This document shows positions 1-10,723 of a DNA stretch of 64,000 nt, piece after piece; positions within the stretch are counted from its first letter, which is position 1, and every line of letters starts with the position of its first letter. A model generated the notes under the pieces. It did not search any database, had not been told where the DNA came from, and saw nothing but the letters and a program-made list of their open reading frames with translations. Origin of the DNA: Zopfochytrium polystomum (Eukaryota; Chytridiomycota; Chytridiomycetes; Chytridiales; Chytridiaceae); assembly GCA_025765615.1 (NCBI GenBank), contig JAIVFJ010000071.1, forward strand, positions 62,001 through 126,000. Direction: 5' to 3'. Made by a program: the position numbers and the translations under genes.

Positions 1-310
1 TCAATTAAAAGTTAATAATCGATCAATCAATCAATCAATCAATCGGAGAGGCGATCGGGAATTTCAGGAACCGTGAATTGTGCCGATTCTCTCCTTTTTT
101 TTTTTTTGTGCTGATTTTTGCTGTATTTCCAGGCTTTTGCAGACCAACATTTTTCATTTTGCCTTTGTTTGTTGTGCCAAGAAGTGTGACGTATCATTGG
201 AGAATGAATTTTTTTGTGCTCTCCGAGCGGACTGGGGTCGGAAACGGCCGGATTTCGAAGAGAGAGAGACAGCAGGGAGACAGCGAGAGAGAGACAGAGA
301 TAGGGAGAGA

Positions 311-313
<3 letters not shown>

Positions 314-382
<69 letters not shown>
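314..382. repeat. (GA)n microsatellite
   Basis: Almost uninterrupted GA dinucleotides, read directly from the sequence. A complementary (CT)n tract lies about 160 bp downstream, so the two could form a hairpin. Confidence 0.95.
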
Positions 383-386
<4 letters not shown>

Positions 387-537
387 CAGGCAACAACAAG
401 AATGACGACAACAGCCAGCAGTCGATCCCCTCCTCCTCATGCGTACATGCGCATGCAAATGCATGGCCCGAGGAAGAGGGAAAACAAGCCCTTGAAAGGG
501 ACTCTTTTTCTTTTCTTTGCCCCTGTCTGTCTCTCCG

Positions 538-538
538 C

Positions 539-579
<41 letters not shown>

Positions 580-612
580 CCTCTCTCTCTCTCTCGCTCT
601 CTCTCCTTCTCT
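538..612. repeat. (CT)n microsatellite
   Basis: CT dinucleotides with a few interruptions. This is the inverted partner of the GA tract at 314-382. Confidence 0.95.
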
Positions 613-925
613 CTCCATCTTCGGATCACACATTGACATATCTTCCAAACGCACGCACCAGTTACACAACAAGCCAGGCCGCCGATCGATCCTGCACACC
701 AAAGGACGCAGGACTGCGCGCCGCTCACTCCTCAAAGCCCTGACCGATTGGGAATCACGTGGGGAAACAATCCAGAAAATGGAGGTCTCGAACGCAGACG
801 CATGATGCACGCATCCCTGCATGATAAAATAGTTGTTGGACTGTCTTCACGCTGCACGCGGAGCTGTTTTCTCGATGGCGCTGGCTTGCCACCGACGTGC
901 TGCACAATCTGCCGAGAGCGTGCGA

Positions 926-958
<33 letters not shown>

Positions 959-1228
959 AATACCCCTGTTATGGAGACGGAGAGCGAGCGCGCTACCACG
1001 GATAACAGCTGCCTCCGCCCGTGCACCTCAACTAACATATGCAGGTGGGGTGGGGTGGGGCGGGTGAGGAGAGGGGAGTTTGGGAGCTGCGGCGGCTTGT
1101 CAGTCGTTCGCGTGAAGACGTTGAAAAGGGATTCGCTGGTTCAAAGGCCGAACTCGCGAAGAGGCAAGTCACGTGTTTTTATTATTTCACACTGCCTTGT
1201 CACTCACTCGTTCCATCCACACGTCCAC

Positions 1229-2281
1229 ATGCGCTTCCTTCCTGCCGCCGCGAAGGCGGCATCGACCGCGGCGTTACACCGCCCAACATGCGTCCCGCTA
1301 CCCGCCTTCGTCGTCGTCGTCCTGGCCATCCCCCTCCGCTCGACTGACCGTCCCCTGAATGCGCCCGCTGCCCGGCTCTCGTCAACGTCTTCGCCGCCGC
1401 CATCACCACCACCCCAATCGCCACCACCAACACCGCCATCGGACGCCCGCCACCCCACCACCACCACCACCCTCTCCTCGCCCTTCGCCCTACCCCCCTC
1501 GTTCTTCTCCTCCGCCACCGCCCCGCTCCTCCCGCACCTCCTCACCCACCCCTGGCGCCCCTCCACCTCCCCGCCCCGCGCCGCGCGGCCCACAACCGGC
1601 ACCGGCACCCTCTCCGCCGCAGCCGCTCGCCGCGCCGCCCGCCACATCCCACACTTCCCGTCACCCGCGCTCGCCGCGCACGTCCGCGACTCGCTCCTCC
1701 CGCGCCTCCTCGCCGCTCTTACCGCCGCCGGCGCCGATGACGCGACTACTTCTTCGTCCCGCGATGCCGATCTGTCCCTCCTCGCGACCCCGGCGCTCGC
1801 CGCGCGGCTGCGGGCCGCCACCGCCGGCAGCGCGTCCGCCCCACGCGTGGTCCTCTCCGGCGCAACCGCCGCCTCCGCAGCCCCGCAGCTCTCCCACGTT
1901 CTCGTAACCTACGGCCCGACCCCGCTCGACCCGTCGACGCACGCCGCGCAGCCGTGGGGCGGCGGTGTGATCGTGCACGCGCCGCTCTCCGGCGCAGTCT
2001 TCGAGTCCGTCGAGCAGCAATCGCGCGTCCTCGCCGACGCGGTTTCCGCCGGGTGCGTGGTGCGCGCCGGGTTCGTTGTCGAGGACGTCGAGGTCGCGTG
2101 CGAGGTGGTCGAAGCGGGGACGGGCAGGGTTGTCGGGCGCGACCGGCGGAGGGGCGTGGCGATCGAGGTGGAGAGCCCCGTGATTCGCGCGCGAGGCGAC
2201 GGGGGGGACGGCTTTCCGACGTGGACGGAGGAGGTGGGGATGTGGAGGGTGTCGGATTTCGATGGGTGCATGGGAAGATAA
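1229..2281 (+). CDS. Hypothetical protein, possible mitochondrial import sequence
   Basis: Single-exon reading of 350 residues. The open frame extends upstream, but only through low-complexity sequence without a good ATG; the ATG at 1229 begins MRFLPAAAKAAST, a basic, acid-free, Ala/Ser-rich stretch typical of a mitochondrial targeting peptide. A Pro/Ser/Thr-rich linker follows (about 45-125), then an Ala-rich helical-looking region and a compact C-terminal half with beta-strand-like Val/Glu alternation, ending near WRVSDFDGC. That C-terminal half looks like a small globular domain (Tim44/mL45-like was considered), but I cannot assign a family. Strong GC3 bias supports coding. The gene converges on the kinase gene at 2514-5065 with about 230 bp between stops. 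The function is unknown. Confidence 0.5.
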   Translation: MRFLPAAAKAASTAALHRPTCVPLPAFVVVVLAIPLRSTDRPLNAPAARLSSTSSPPPSPPPQSPPPTPPSDARHPTTTTTLSSPFALPPSFFSSATAPLLPHLLTHPWRPSTSPPRAARPTTGTGTLSAAAARRAARHIPHFPSPALAAHVRDSLLPRLLAALTAAGADDATTSSSRDADLSLLATPALAARLRAATAGSASAPRVVLSGATAASAAPQLSHVLVTYGPTPLDPSTHAAQPWGGGVIVHAPLSGAVFESVEQQSRVLADAVSAGCVVRAGFVVEDVEVACEVVEAGTGRVVGRDRRRGVAIEVESPVIRARGDGGDGFPTWTEEVGMWRVSDFDGCMGR

Positions 2282-2513
2282 AGTGGGGGAGGATGAGGAG
2301 GAGTTGAGTTTGAAATACACAATACGCGCGTATATGGTCCCGTCCTGTCCCCGTTTCTGACTGCTGCTCCATCTGTTTGTATGTGTATATTGTACAAACC
2401 CCCCCCCCGCTCTTTCTGGGGCGAACTCGTTCCCACACCCAATCCCCACACAACCCTCGATCGGGGTACCCCCTCACGCCATTACGGTGTGCCGCGGTAG
2501 CGTTCCCCCAGAC

Positions 2514-5065
2514 TCAAAAGTCCTTGAACAACTCGTCAAACCTCCCGTCCGTCTCGTTGGGCTTCGCCGTCCCCGCCTGCAGGTCGCACACGGAGCTGTC
2601 GTCGGCGTACACGTCAAAGTACGCGACGTCGTCCTCCCCCTGCAGGTCCGGGATGTACGGCGGCAGCACCGTGCCGGCCTCGATGTCGGCCCACCCTACG
2701 TCCGCGAACCACCGGTGCGCCTTGACGCGCGCCGCGCCCGCGGCCTTGTTGTCGTCGCCGTCGTCGTCGCGAGTCGCGCCGAGCCGCCGCACCGGGTCGC
2801 GCGTGAGCAGGTCGGCGACGAAGCGGCGGGCGTCGCCGCGGATCTGCGAGCTCCAGTGCATGGTTGCGGTAGCCTGCTGGCGCCCGCCACCGCCGTCGCC
2901 GTCGGCCCCGGCCACCGCGTCCCCGCCGCCGCCCCCGCCGCAGTTCCCGATGGTCTCATCAATCACGCGTTCGTAAATCTTGAGCGGCGAGTCGGCGTAG
3001 AACGGCGTGTAGCCGGCAAGGAGCTCGTAGACGAGGACGCCGACGGCCCACCAGTCGACGGCGGCGGTGTAGGGCTGGCGGAGGATGATTTCGGGGGCCA
3101 TGTAGGCGGGCGTGCCGCAAAAGGTCGCGGAGGGCGTCGACAGCGTGGGGAGCGGTTTCGCGAAGCCAAAGTCGGTGATTTTGAGGTGGCCGCTGGCGGT
3201 GACCAGGACGTTCTTTGAAAATAGTTTTTTCGTTGTTGCGGGGTTAGGGGGGCTTTTGCAACACAACACAACACCCGGCGGGCCAAACGCGCCTGGGACC
3301 TCACCTCGGGCTTCAGGTCGCGGAAGATGACGCCGTGCGAGTGGATAAACGCGATGCCCATGACGATCTCGGCGGCGTAGAACTTTGCCTCGTCCTCGAG
3401 GAACCGTCCGTACCTGCGGATGTGGCTCCAGAGGTCGCCGCCGGCGACAAACTCCAGGACCATGTACAGGTGGCGCGGGTCCTGGAACGTGGCGACGAGG
3501 TTGACCACAAACTGGCTCCCCGGGTTGCCGCCCCCATCGCCCAGCGCCGTCTCTCCGCTCCCACCGTCGCCACAACCGGGGCGGGCACCCCCACGGAGCA
3601 TCCGCAGCAGCGACTTTTCGTGCATGACGTGCCGGACCTGTTTCGTGGCGACGACCTGGTGCTTGCGGAGGGACTTTACGGCGAACGTGGTCGACGGGGT
3701 GTGGTGGGTGGACGGGCTGCGCGCGCGGGTGGCGGCCGCGGCGGCTTCGGTGGTCAGCGAGGGGCTGCGGGAGGGCGGGAGCCGCGCGCGGTCGCGGATG
3801 CGCACAACGTGCACCGTCGCGAAGGCGCCCTTGCCGATCAGCGGGCCGAGGTCAAAGTCTTGGAGCGTCAGCTTGGGTAAGGGCGGTGGCGGCGGTGGTG
3901 GTGCGGCGGTCGCGGACGGGCGGGGGAGTTGCGACCGCGTCAGTTGGGTTGTGTGCCGTCGCTGGCGGGGGGCGACGGGGTCTGCTGAGGGTGAAAGGGT
4001 TGTTGGAAGCCCCGTTCGAATGAGCGTTTTTCCAACTACTGGGAGGGCAAGCTTACCGTCATAATCGTCCTGCGCAACACCTTTCAGCAGCGGCTTGAAA
4101 TCCTTCTTAGGCGGCACCGCGGCGGTGATTGGTTTCGACGAGACCAACAGCCCGCCGCGCTCGGCCATGGACGCGACCATGGCCAGCCGGCCGGCGGCGC
4201 CGACGCCCATGGACGATCTGCGCGACACCGGGTTCGACGGCGACGGCGACGACGCCTCCGCGTCGTCTGAGTCGAACCCACCGTCCGCAGAGCCGGCGCG
4301 GCGCCTACCGCCGTTGCCGCTCGCCCTCGCGGCCGCCGCCGCAGACCGGCGGTCGAGCGGGGCCAGCCGCACGCCGCTGTGCTTGCGCAGCGACGACGCG
4401 CTGCGGGTGCTCCCCGAATCGTCCTCTGTCGAGTCCGCGGAGCGCGACGACGTCGCGACCGTGGCGGCGGTGTCGCCGCTGCCCGACGTGCCCCACTGTG
4501 CGCTGCCGCTGTCCGCATCTTCGTCGTCGTCGTCGTCGTCGTCGTGGCGGGCACGCCCGCCGTCGAGCCTCCGCGCCGCGGGTTTCCTAGTTCGCCGGCG
4601 CTGCCCAGCGCCGCCGCCGCGGTCGGACAGGGCGATGCTGTGCGCGGACGAGTCCGGGCTGTTTGCGGCGCTGCTCGTCGCGGTGGAGGACGGGGAGAGC
4701 GGCGGGAGGAGCGGCTGGAGGGTTTTATGGACGCGGCGGTGGGCCGGGGCGGCGGCGGCCGTTGGTTTTGGGGCGAGGCGGGCGGGCAGGCTGGACCGGC
4801 GCGGGCGGCGCGAGGGCAGGTCCGGGGTGGACGGGTTGCTGGTGTCGGCGTCGGCGGCCGCGGCGTCGTAGGCCCTGCTGCGGTCGTCGTCGTCGCTGTC
4901 GTTGTCGTCGTGGTGGTGGTGGTGGTCGCCGGCGGCGACGGCGGCGTTGGTGCTGCGGAGCGGCTTGTGTCCTTTGACGCCGGTGGTGGATGGAGGGTGC
5001 GGGTGTTGGAGTGGCGGGATTGGGGTGCGGGCGTGGAACGTGGGCGGCGGCGCTGCGAGCGGCAT
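2514..5065 (-). CDS. PKA-like AGC serine/threonine kinase (A)
   Basis: Exons join(5065..3305, 3212..2514); the 92-bp intron 3213-3304 (GTGAGG...CAAAG, phase 0) splits the catalytic loop between RDLKPE and NVLV. About 819 residues. An in-frame 72-bp segment, 3985-4056, has GTAAGC and CTCAG borders and may be a second intron, giving 795. The N-terminal 380 residues are Ser/Ala/Asp-rich and disordered. The kinase domain follows with GKGAFATVHV glycine loop, AVKSLRK lysine, FRDLKPEN catalytic loop, DFGFAK, and GTPAYMAPE activation segment. The C-terminal tail ends FDELFKDF, the short F-x-x-F hydrophobic motif of PKA catalytic subunits, so cAMP-dependent kinase activity is the best guess. Unusual: inserts between beta2 and beta3, after helix C, and a Gly-rich insert in the C-lobe. 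The open frame continues upstream to 5164 without an ATG, so I chose the ATG at 5065. Confidence 0.85.
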
Positions 5066-5515
5066 TGTGGTGAAGGGATCGCCCTTTGATGGGCAGCTGG
5101 CGGCTGTATTACGAGGAAAGAGCGGCGTTGCGCACTGGTAGTTTGCCTCTCTCTTCCACTTCACGCGACCAAACTGGTAGTTTTTACCGAGGGCAGTCTA
5201 TTTTTGGGAGTCGGCCAAACAGACGGGTCTATAATAAGAAAATAAAATGACTCCCTCCCCTATTGTCGTTCCGGTTTTGGGAATCCTGGGTCGAAGACGA
5301 TCAACACCTGGTGCAGGTGGATGTGGTGTCTCTGGGAAGATTCTTGGGCCGGGAGCGCGCTCAAGTTATACCCGACGAAAAAATGACGCTAAAATACTTG
5401 TATTGTTGCTCATTGTTCCTGGAGTAAAAAGCGGACTTTGACACCAATTTATCTTTCGGAGGAACAGGTATTATAACGCTAATATTTAAATGCTCATTCA
5501 GTATTGTATTACATA

Positions 5516-5972
5516 TCAGTCTGTGGAGGTACCACTCCAACGGCTCCGTCCTGCACCAACTTGCCTTTCAAAGCGCCATTTCAATAGACAAGAAGCCTTT
5601 TTCATCGATCCAGGCATCTGGCTATTACAACTCGTTTGAACTGGATCCAAACACAAAGCGAGTTAATCACCTTTTCTTCGCAGCCACCTGCTCTATTGAA
5701 ATCTTTTGCGCTCGACCCTCAGTTCTTTTGATGGAATGTACTTTCAAAACCAACAAGTTTCAGCCCTGCTAAATATTGTCACTGTTTCGGAAAACAGCTC
5801 AACCATCAACGTCTCGTTTGTCAAATCGTACGAAGACGTAGAACTCCAACATCTTCTCATAATAGCACGAACCGTGGCACGGCAGTTTTGCGGAACTTCA
5901 CTCAAATCTGTCTCTAATGTCTCAGATTGCCACTACGCTAAAGCAAACGACAATTTTAGCACGATCTGCTAA
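5516..5972 (+). pseudogene. Decayed MULE-type transposase fragment
   Basis: One frame from about 5518 to 5768 reads a coherent protein that ends VLLMECTFKTNKF. This matches the MULE transposase signature in which a hydrophobic run is followed by D-x-T-Y-K-T-N; here the catalytic Asp is Glu. The frame stops at a TAA, and the expected continuation (LLNIVTVSENSS) resumes in another frame at about 5758, so a one-base frameshift has broken it. It ends at 5972. No terminal repeats were found. The flanking stretches 5066-5515 and 5973-6056 are AT-richer and hold nothing I can name. The family call is from motif memory, not a search. Confidence 0.5.
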
Positions 5973-6056
5973 TTCCTAATCGCTAATGAAATCCAACTCC
6001 CATTTCCAGCCAGCGCATCGATTCTATAACGGCCACAAAATATCAGCCACCGAAAT

Positions 6057-7898
6057 CTAACCAACGTGCAAGCGTTCCACCGACTCAAACACATTTGCGC
6101 TCGTCTGAACCGCCCCGAGACCAAGGCACCGCCAGTACGACCCGTCAACCGTTGAAGTTTCCTCCAACACCGCCACCATGTCGACGCCCAGCGGCTTCTT
6201 TTTCTCACCCAGCTCCTGCGGACCCCACGGCTCGCAAACCCGCAGCATCTTGACTTTGCGTCCCGAGCATTCTGTCCCATAGTACACTCCGAGCACATCA
6301 TCCCCCTCCGCTGACGCCGCCTGCCGCATAGCGTACCGTCGGAGTCCGTCGACCGTCGGCGCCTCGCCACCCTCTTGCGGCCGCCCGATAACGAAGATGT
6401 GCACGGCCTCGAGTACGACCGGGTTCACCTGCTCCACGGCTGCCTGCACGGATGGAGAGAATGCATCCATGTGGAGCGACAGCGCGCGGGTCGTGCGCCC
6501 CTGTAGGTGCGGGATCGCAGTAGCGGGCTCTGAAAGGTATTTGACGCCTTTGTAGCAGAGGTACGGGTCGTCGGTGTCGGAGTCCATGGGTGAGTACGGC
6601 GGGCGAGTGCAGAGAAGCCCTTGGCCGATGGGTCGCACAAACGGCATTGCAAGGTCGACGTGCTGTTGGGGGGGGGGGGCGAAGGGGGGTTGAGGTTGGT
6701 GGGGAGTAAAAGACATGAGACTAATGCCATTGAACTGACTCAAATCTGCAGGGCATCTCACCATGCGACAGATCTCGTGGCCGTGACCGTACAGCCGCAT
6801 CCGCTCCCAGTTGGGCCAAAGGTCCTTTGCGGAGTAGTCAATTTCCGGCACGTTTGCAGCGATGCTGACTAGTCCAGCGACCATGTAGTCGATCCCAAGG
6901 GACGTTTGCGCGCCCCTCATCGCCTGGCTCGCCGAGAACCGCTGGCCCTGAAGCAGACGAATATCCGCGTAGCCGTCAAAATTGTTGAAGCGCTCGACCT
7001 GCTCGCGGACGCTGAGCGCCAGCGCGTCGGACAGGTACCAGCACAGCGCGACGCCAAAGTCCAGCACCAGCGCGTCGTTGCACGCGATGCTGACGTTGCG
7101 GGCGTGGATCAGCTCAGCCCGCGGCCACGCGCGGTCCAGCAGGCCCTCGGCAAACACGGCCCGCACCGCCCCGCCGGGCGTATCGCTCGCCGCCTCGGCC
7201 ACCACGCACACGTGCTGGCCCACGAACCGGTCCAGCGCCGTCCGCATTCCGCGTCCCTTGGCGGCATCAGATCCTTGGTCCACGTCGAACACGTCCATCC
7301 ATACCAGCTGCCCCGGCAGCGCCGCCGCCACCCGCGCCCGCTTCGCCGCAAACCTCGACGCAACACGCACCGCGGCCCCGGCGCGGTACGTGTGCGGCTC
7401 GCTCGCCTCGTCGCCGTCCACCAGCCGCCCGCCGTGGCCCCACACGTGGCACACGCTCACCCCGGCCCCGGGCCCCACCTGCGCGCCAGCCGCCAAGCGC
7501 CGAGGAAGCAGCAGCACGTCCTGCCCCGCCGGCTGCAGCCGCAGCGCGCGCACCGCAGCCGGGTCCAGCACGCACCGCTGCGCGAACGCGAGCAGCCTCG
7601 CGGCCGTCTCGCCCTTGACGCGGTCGACGCCGTCAAACGAGCGACCGGCCTCGAGGGCGCAGGCGTCAAAGTGCGCGCGCAGGTGCTGCTCGATACCAAT
7701 CGGCGTCCGCGCCATCGCGAGCGAGGCCAGGGCAATGTGCCGCGCCCGGAGAAGCACGCAGAGCCGCGCCAGCGTCGGCGGGTGCGTGATGCCGTTGCGC
7801 AGGAGGAGCGGGACGGTCTCCTGCTGCGCGGCCGCGAGGATGTAGTCGTGCAGTTGGGCTGCTGTTGCAGGGCCTCTGCCGCCGCCGCCGCCGCCGCC
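6057..7898 (-). CDS. HET-like domain protein (copy 2)
   Basis: Paralog of the gene at 8475-10723, transcribed away from it. About 581 residues are open after removing the in-frame intron 6663-6761 (GTGAGA...ACAG, 99 bp, phase 0, Pro-rich if read through). Core motifs are CHVWGHGG, LVWMDVFDVDQ and RAWPRAELIHARN. They correspond to the HET block pattern (L-S-x-x-W-G, W-I-D-A-x-C-I-x-Q, R-x-W-x-x-Q-E) used in fungal non-self recognition. Similarity to copy 1 starts at least at AQLHDYIL (about 7868), upstream of the first in-frame ATG (7715). An in-frame TAG at 7904-7902 (ending CATAG) suggests an acceptor of an unmodelled 5' exon; an ATG at 8083 could begin it. The 5' end is therefore unresolved. 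The C-terminal half is specific to this pair. The biological role is not shown. Confidence 0.7.
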   Translation of the reverse strand, partial: GGGGGGGRGPATAAQLHDYILAAAQQETVPLLLRNGITHPPTLARLCVLLRARHIALASLAMARTPIGIEQHLRAHFDACALEAGRSFDGVDRVKGETAARLLAFAQRCVLDPAAVRALRLQPAGQDVLLLPRRLAAGAQVGPGAGVSVCHVWGHGGRLVDGDEASEPHTYRAGAAVRVASRFAAKRARVAAALPGQLVWMDVFDVDQGSDAAKGRGMRTALDRFVGQHVCVVAEAASDTPGGAVRAVFAEGLLDRAWPRAELIHARNVSIACNDALVLDFGVALCWYLSDALALSVREQVERFNNFDGYADIRLLQGQRFSASQAMRGAQTSLGIDYMVAGLVSIAANVPEIDYSAKDLWPNWERMRLYGHGHEICRMVRCPADLSQFNGISLMSFTPHQPQPPFAPPPQQHVDLAMPFVRPIGQGLLCTRPPYSPMDSDTDDPYLCYKGVKYLSEPATAIPHLQGRTTRALSLHMDAFSPSVQAAVEQVNPVVLEAVHIFVIGRPQEGGEAPTVDGLRRYAMRQAASAEGDDVLGVYYGTECSGRKVKMLRVCEPWGPQELGEKKKPLGVDMVAVLEETSTVDGSYWRCLGLGAVQTSANVFESVERLHVG

Positions 7899-8474
<576 letters not shown>

Positions 8475-10723
8475 ATGCTGACTCTCAGTGGCCTGATCGC
8501 AAGCTGTTTTCGGCCGCCGCCGCCGGCGTCGCCCACCGCGGAGGCCGGCGAGTCTGCAGCTCCAGCCGCTCCTCTCCATCTGGACTCCTTCTCGTCGCAC
8601 CCTCACCCACAGCCGCCCGCTGCTCCTACCATCGCCGCCGCTGCTACCGTTGTTCCCGCGACTGCCGAAGTAGCCTCTGCACTTTCAGGTGGCCACTTCG
8701 ACCCGGCCGAGAGAACGGCGGAAAGAAACGGCCGACACTTCGCTCCAGACAGCCCAACGTATGAGCCCTCATTCCCGGTGCAACCCATGCTCGACGCCAG
8801 TGTTCGTCCGCCGCCCTCTTCCATCGACATTGTGACGAAAGCCCGGGCAGAGGAGGACGATAAATACTCGCCAAACAGCCCGACATACGCGCCCTCATCG
8901 CCAGGGAGTCCAACCTACGCTGTCAGCCCCGCTGCCGCGACGCGGCCGACTTCTGCTTCTCCTGCATTGGCAAAGCCCACTTTCCACTTCACGTCTGACA
9001 TGATTCCGCAGCTTGTGCATATCAACGACGAGCAGTTTTTGATATCTCTTCAGAATCGGCCGATCCAGATTGAGGCTCAGTTTGCTGCGGTTTACATGGT
9101 GCGGCAAAGGGCGAGAACCATCGCTAACTTGGCCAGCTTTGCCAAACGCTCGATCGCTGGCGTCGAAGAGCACTTCAAAAGATTCACCGATGTTTGTAAG
9201 TTTTGGGCAAGCACTTCCCCCAAAATGATGGTGAGTGCCCGCTCCCCTTCTCAACCCTCAAAACGAGTCTGACTAGTCTCCATGAACAGCCCGGAGAAGA
9301 CTTTGCGACTTTTGCTGCCATTTGCCTGCAGGAGAAGTTTATCGGCACCGAGCTTGAGTTTCATGAGGCTGAAGACGACTGTCTCAACATGCCCGCCACA
9401 TCCACAGAGATCAGCTTGTCGCACACCTGGGGCCACGGGGGTGCCATTGCCATGATGGGAAAAGAGCCAACTCGACTCCAACACTACGACGAGGCAAGCG
9501 AGCCGATTCACGTTGCAGAGCGATTCTACGCGAAGCTGGCGCGGACCAAGTCCCACTTCCCCACTCACAAGTGCTGGATGGACGCGTTCGACGTCAACCA
9601 GGCCAACCCTGTCATCAAAGGCCACCAGGTCGGCAAAATGTACGAGCACTACGAAGACCACCACGTGTGCATCGTTCCCGAGAAAGAGTGCGGCTCTATC
9701 ATCGAATCGTTCAACGAGATCGTCAAGGAGGGCTACCTCGAGCGCGCCTGGGTCCGCCAAGAAATCGTCCTGAGCCGATCTCTTTCCATCGCCTGCAACC
9801 CGACCCTCATCTCGGACTTTTCCGTGGCCTGGTGCCTCTACCTTGCCGAGGCAGACAACCCCGTCGACCTCAACCAGCGCTTCCTCGCCTTCACCGACTT
9901 TTCCAAAATCCGCCTTCTCCGTCAAACGCCCTTTACCCTCGCCGAAATTACCTCCCGCGCAAAGGCCTTCTTCCCCATCGACATCCTTGTCGCCGGCGCA
10001 AACGCCGCCAAAAAGCGTATCCCCCCCGTAGACTACACAAAGGACGTATACGACCTGTGGTCAGAGTTCGAGCTGTATGGCTTCGGCCACGATATCGCCC
10101 GCGCTTACGTCGACATGGCCCTCGTCCCCCGCGCCAGGGGCGAGTCGCTGCTCAGAGCGGGCTGCCCCGTCCTCGCCGCTTCGTTCTTTGGCCCGCTGTG
10201 CCCTTACATGGCTTTTGTATCGTACAAGACCATCGAAGCCCCGACGACCGCCCCTACGTCGCCTCCCGAGGTCCCGCCGGTCGTCAAGTGTCCCATCCTG
10301 CAGCTGCAAACGACAAGAGCCGGCCCCGCGTGCTTCCGCCGCGTCCCCCAGGACGACCCGTCGATCGCGCCGTTCGCCTCGTTCTTGAACTTGCTCGTCG
10401 TCAACTCGCTGCTGCCGTCCCTCGACGAAGAAGCCCTCATCGACAAGGCCACCCGCAGCCTGCGATTCGTGCTGGTCTCCGAGGCTTGCTTGGGTGCCGG
10501 TGGCGGTGCGTCCGCGGTGTGTCTGTTCGACGGCGAGACGGAGAAGCCCGAAGAGCGGACGTCCGTAAAGCTTGCGCGACTGATCGTGAGGTCTGATATG
10601 GTCATTTTCGCTGTGCTGGAGCAGGAGAACGTGAGCGACGAAGGTGTTTGGAGGTGTGTTGGATTTGGCGCGACAAATAGCTTTGATGGTTTTTCTCTGG
10701 TGGAGGAGCTGGCGCTTCCGTGA
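8475..10723 (+). CDS. HET-like domain protein with CTD-like SPTY repeats (copy 1)
   Basis: Exons join(8475..9230, 9290..10723), intron 59 bp (GTGAGT...ACAG, phase 0), 729 residues from a clear ATG. A GTAAGT at 9196 would give the wrong phase. Residues 1-170 are Pro/Ser-rich and include APDSPTYEPSFP (90-101) and YSPNSPTYAPSSP plus GSPTYAVSP (131-152), which resemble the heptads of the RNA polymerase II tail. Around 175-250 lies a helical region shared with copy 2. The HET-like core has LSHTWGHGG (about 293), CWMDAFDVNQ (about 347) and ERAWVRQE (about 408). HET domains mediate allorecognition and cell death in filamentous fungi; in early-diverging fungi their role is unclear. The C-terminal 200 residues have no recognised domain. 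Confidence 0.85.

Larger units (their letters stand above)
1..1228. other. Gene-free flank with low-complexity tracts
   Basis: I see no credible gene. The stretch has a (GA)n tract at about 314-382, a (CT)n tract at about 538-612 and a (GGC)n run near 928-957. Long open frames here translate to Arg/Glu or Ser/Leu dipeptide runs and are artefacts of the microsatellites. The last 200 bases may be the promoter and leader of the gene at 1229. Confidence 0.7.

Noticed and set aside
39..822. Overlapping long frames rich in Arg-Glu or Ser-Leu
   Set aside because: They arise from the GA/CT microsatellites, which are open in several frames on both strands.
1359..2477. Pro/Arg-rich frames on both strands over 1.3-2.5 kb
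   Set aside because: They are GC-bias shadows of the plus-strand frame, which alone has a plausible start and normal composition.
4084..5141. Long plus-strand frames opposite kinase A
   Set aside because: They lack motifs and mirror the Ser/Asp-rich disordered region of the kinase.
9196..9289. GTAAGT at 9196 as the donor for the HET copy 1 intron
   Set aside because: It fits the consensus better than the donor at 9231 but joins out of phase with exon 2.
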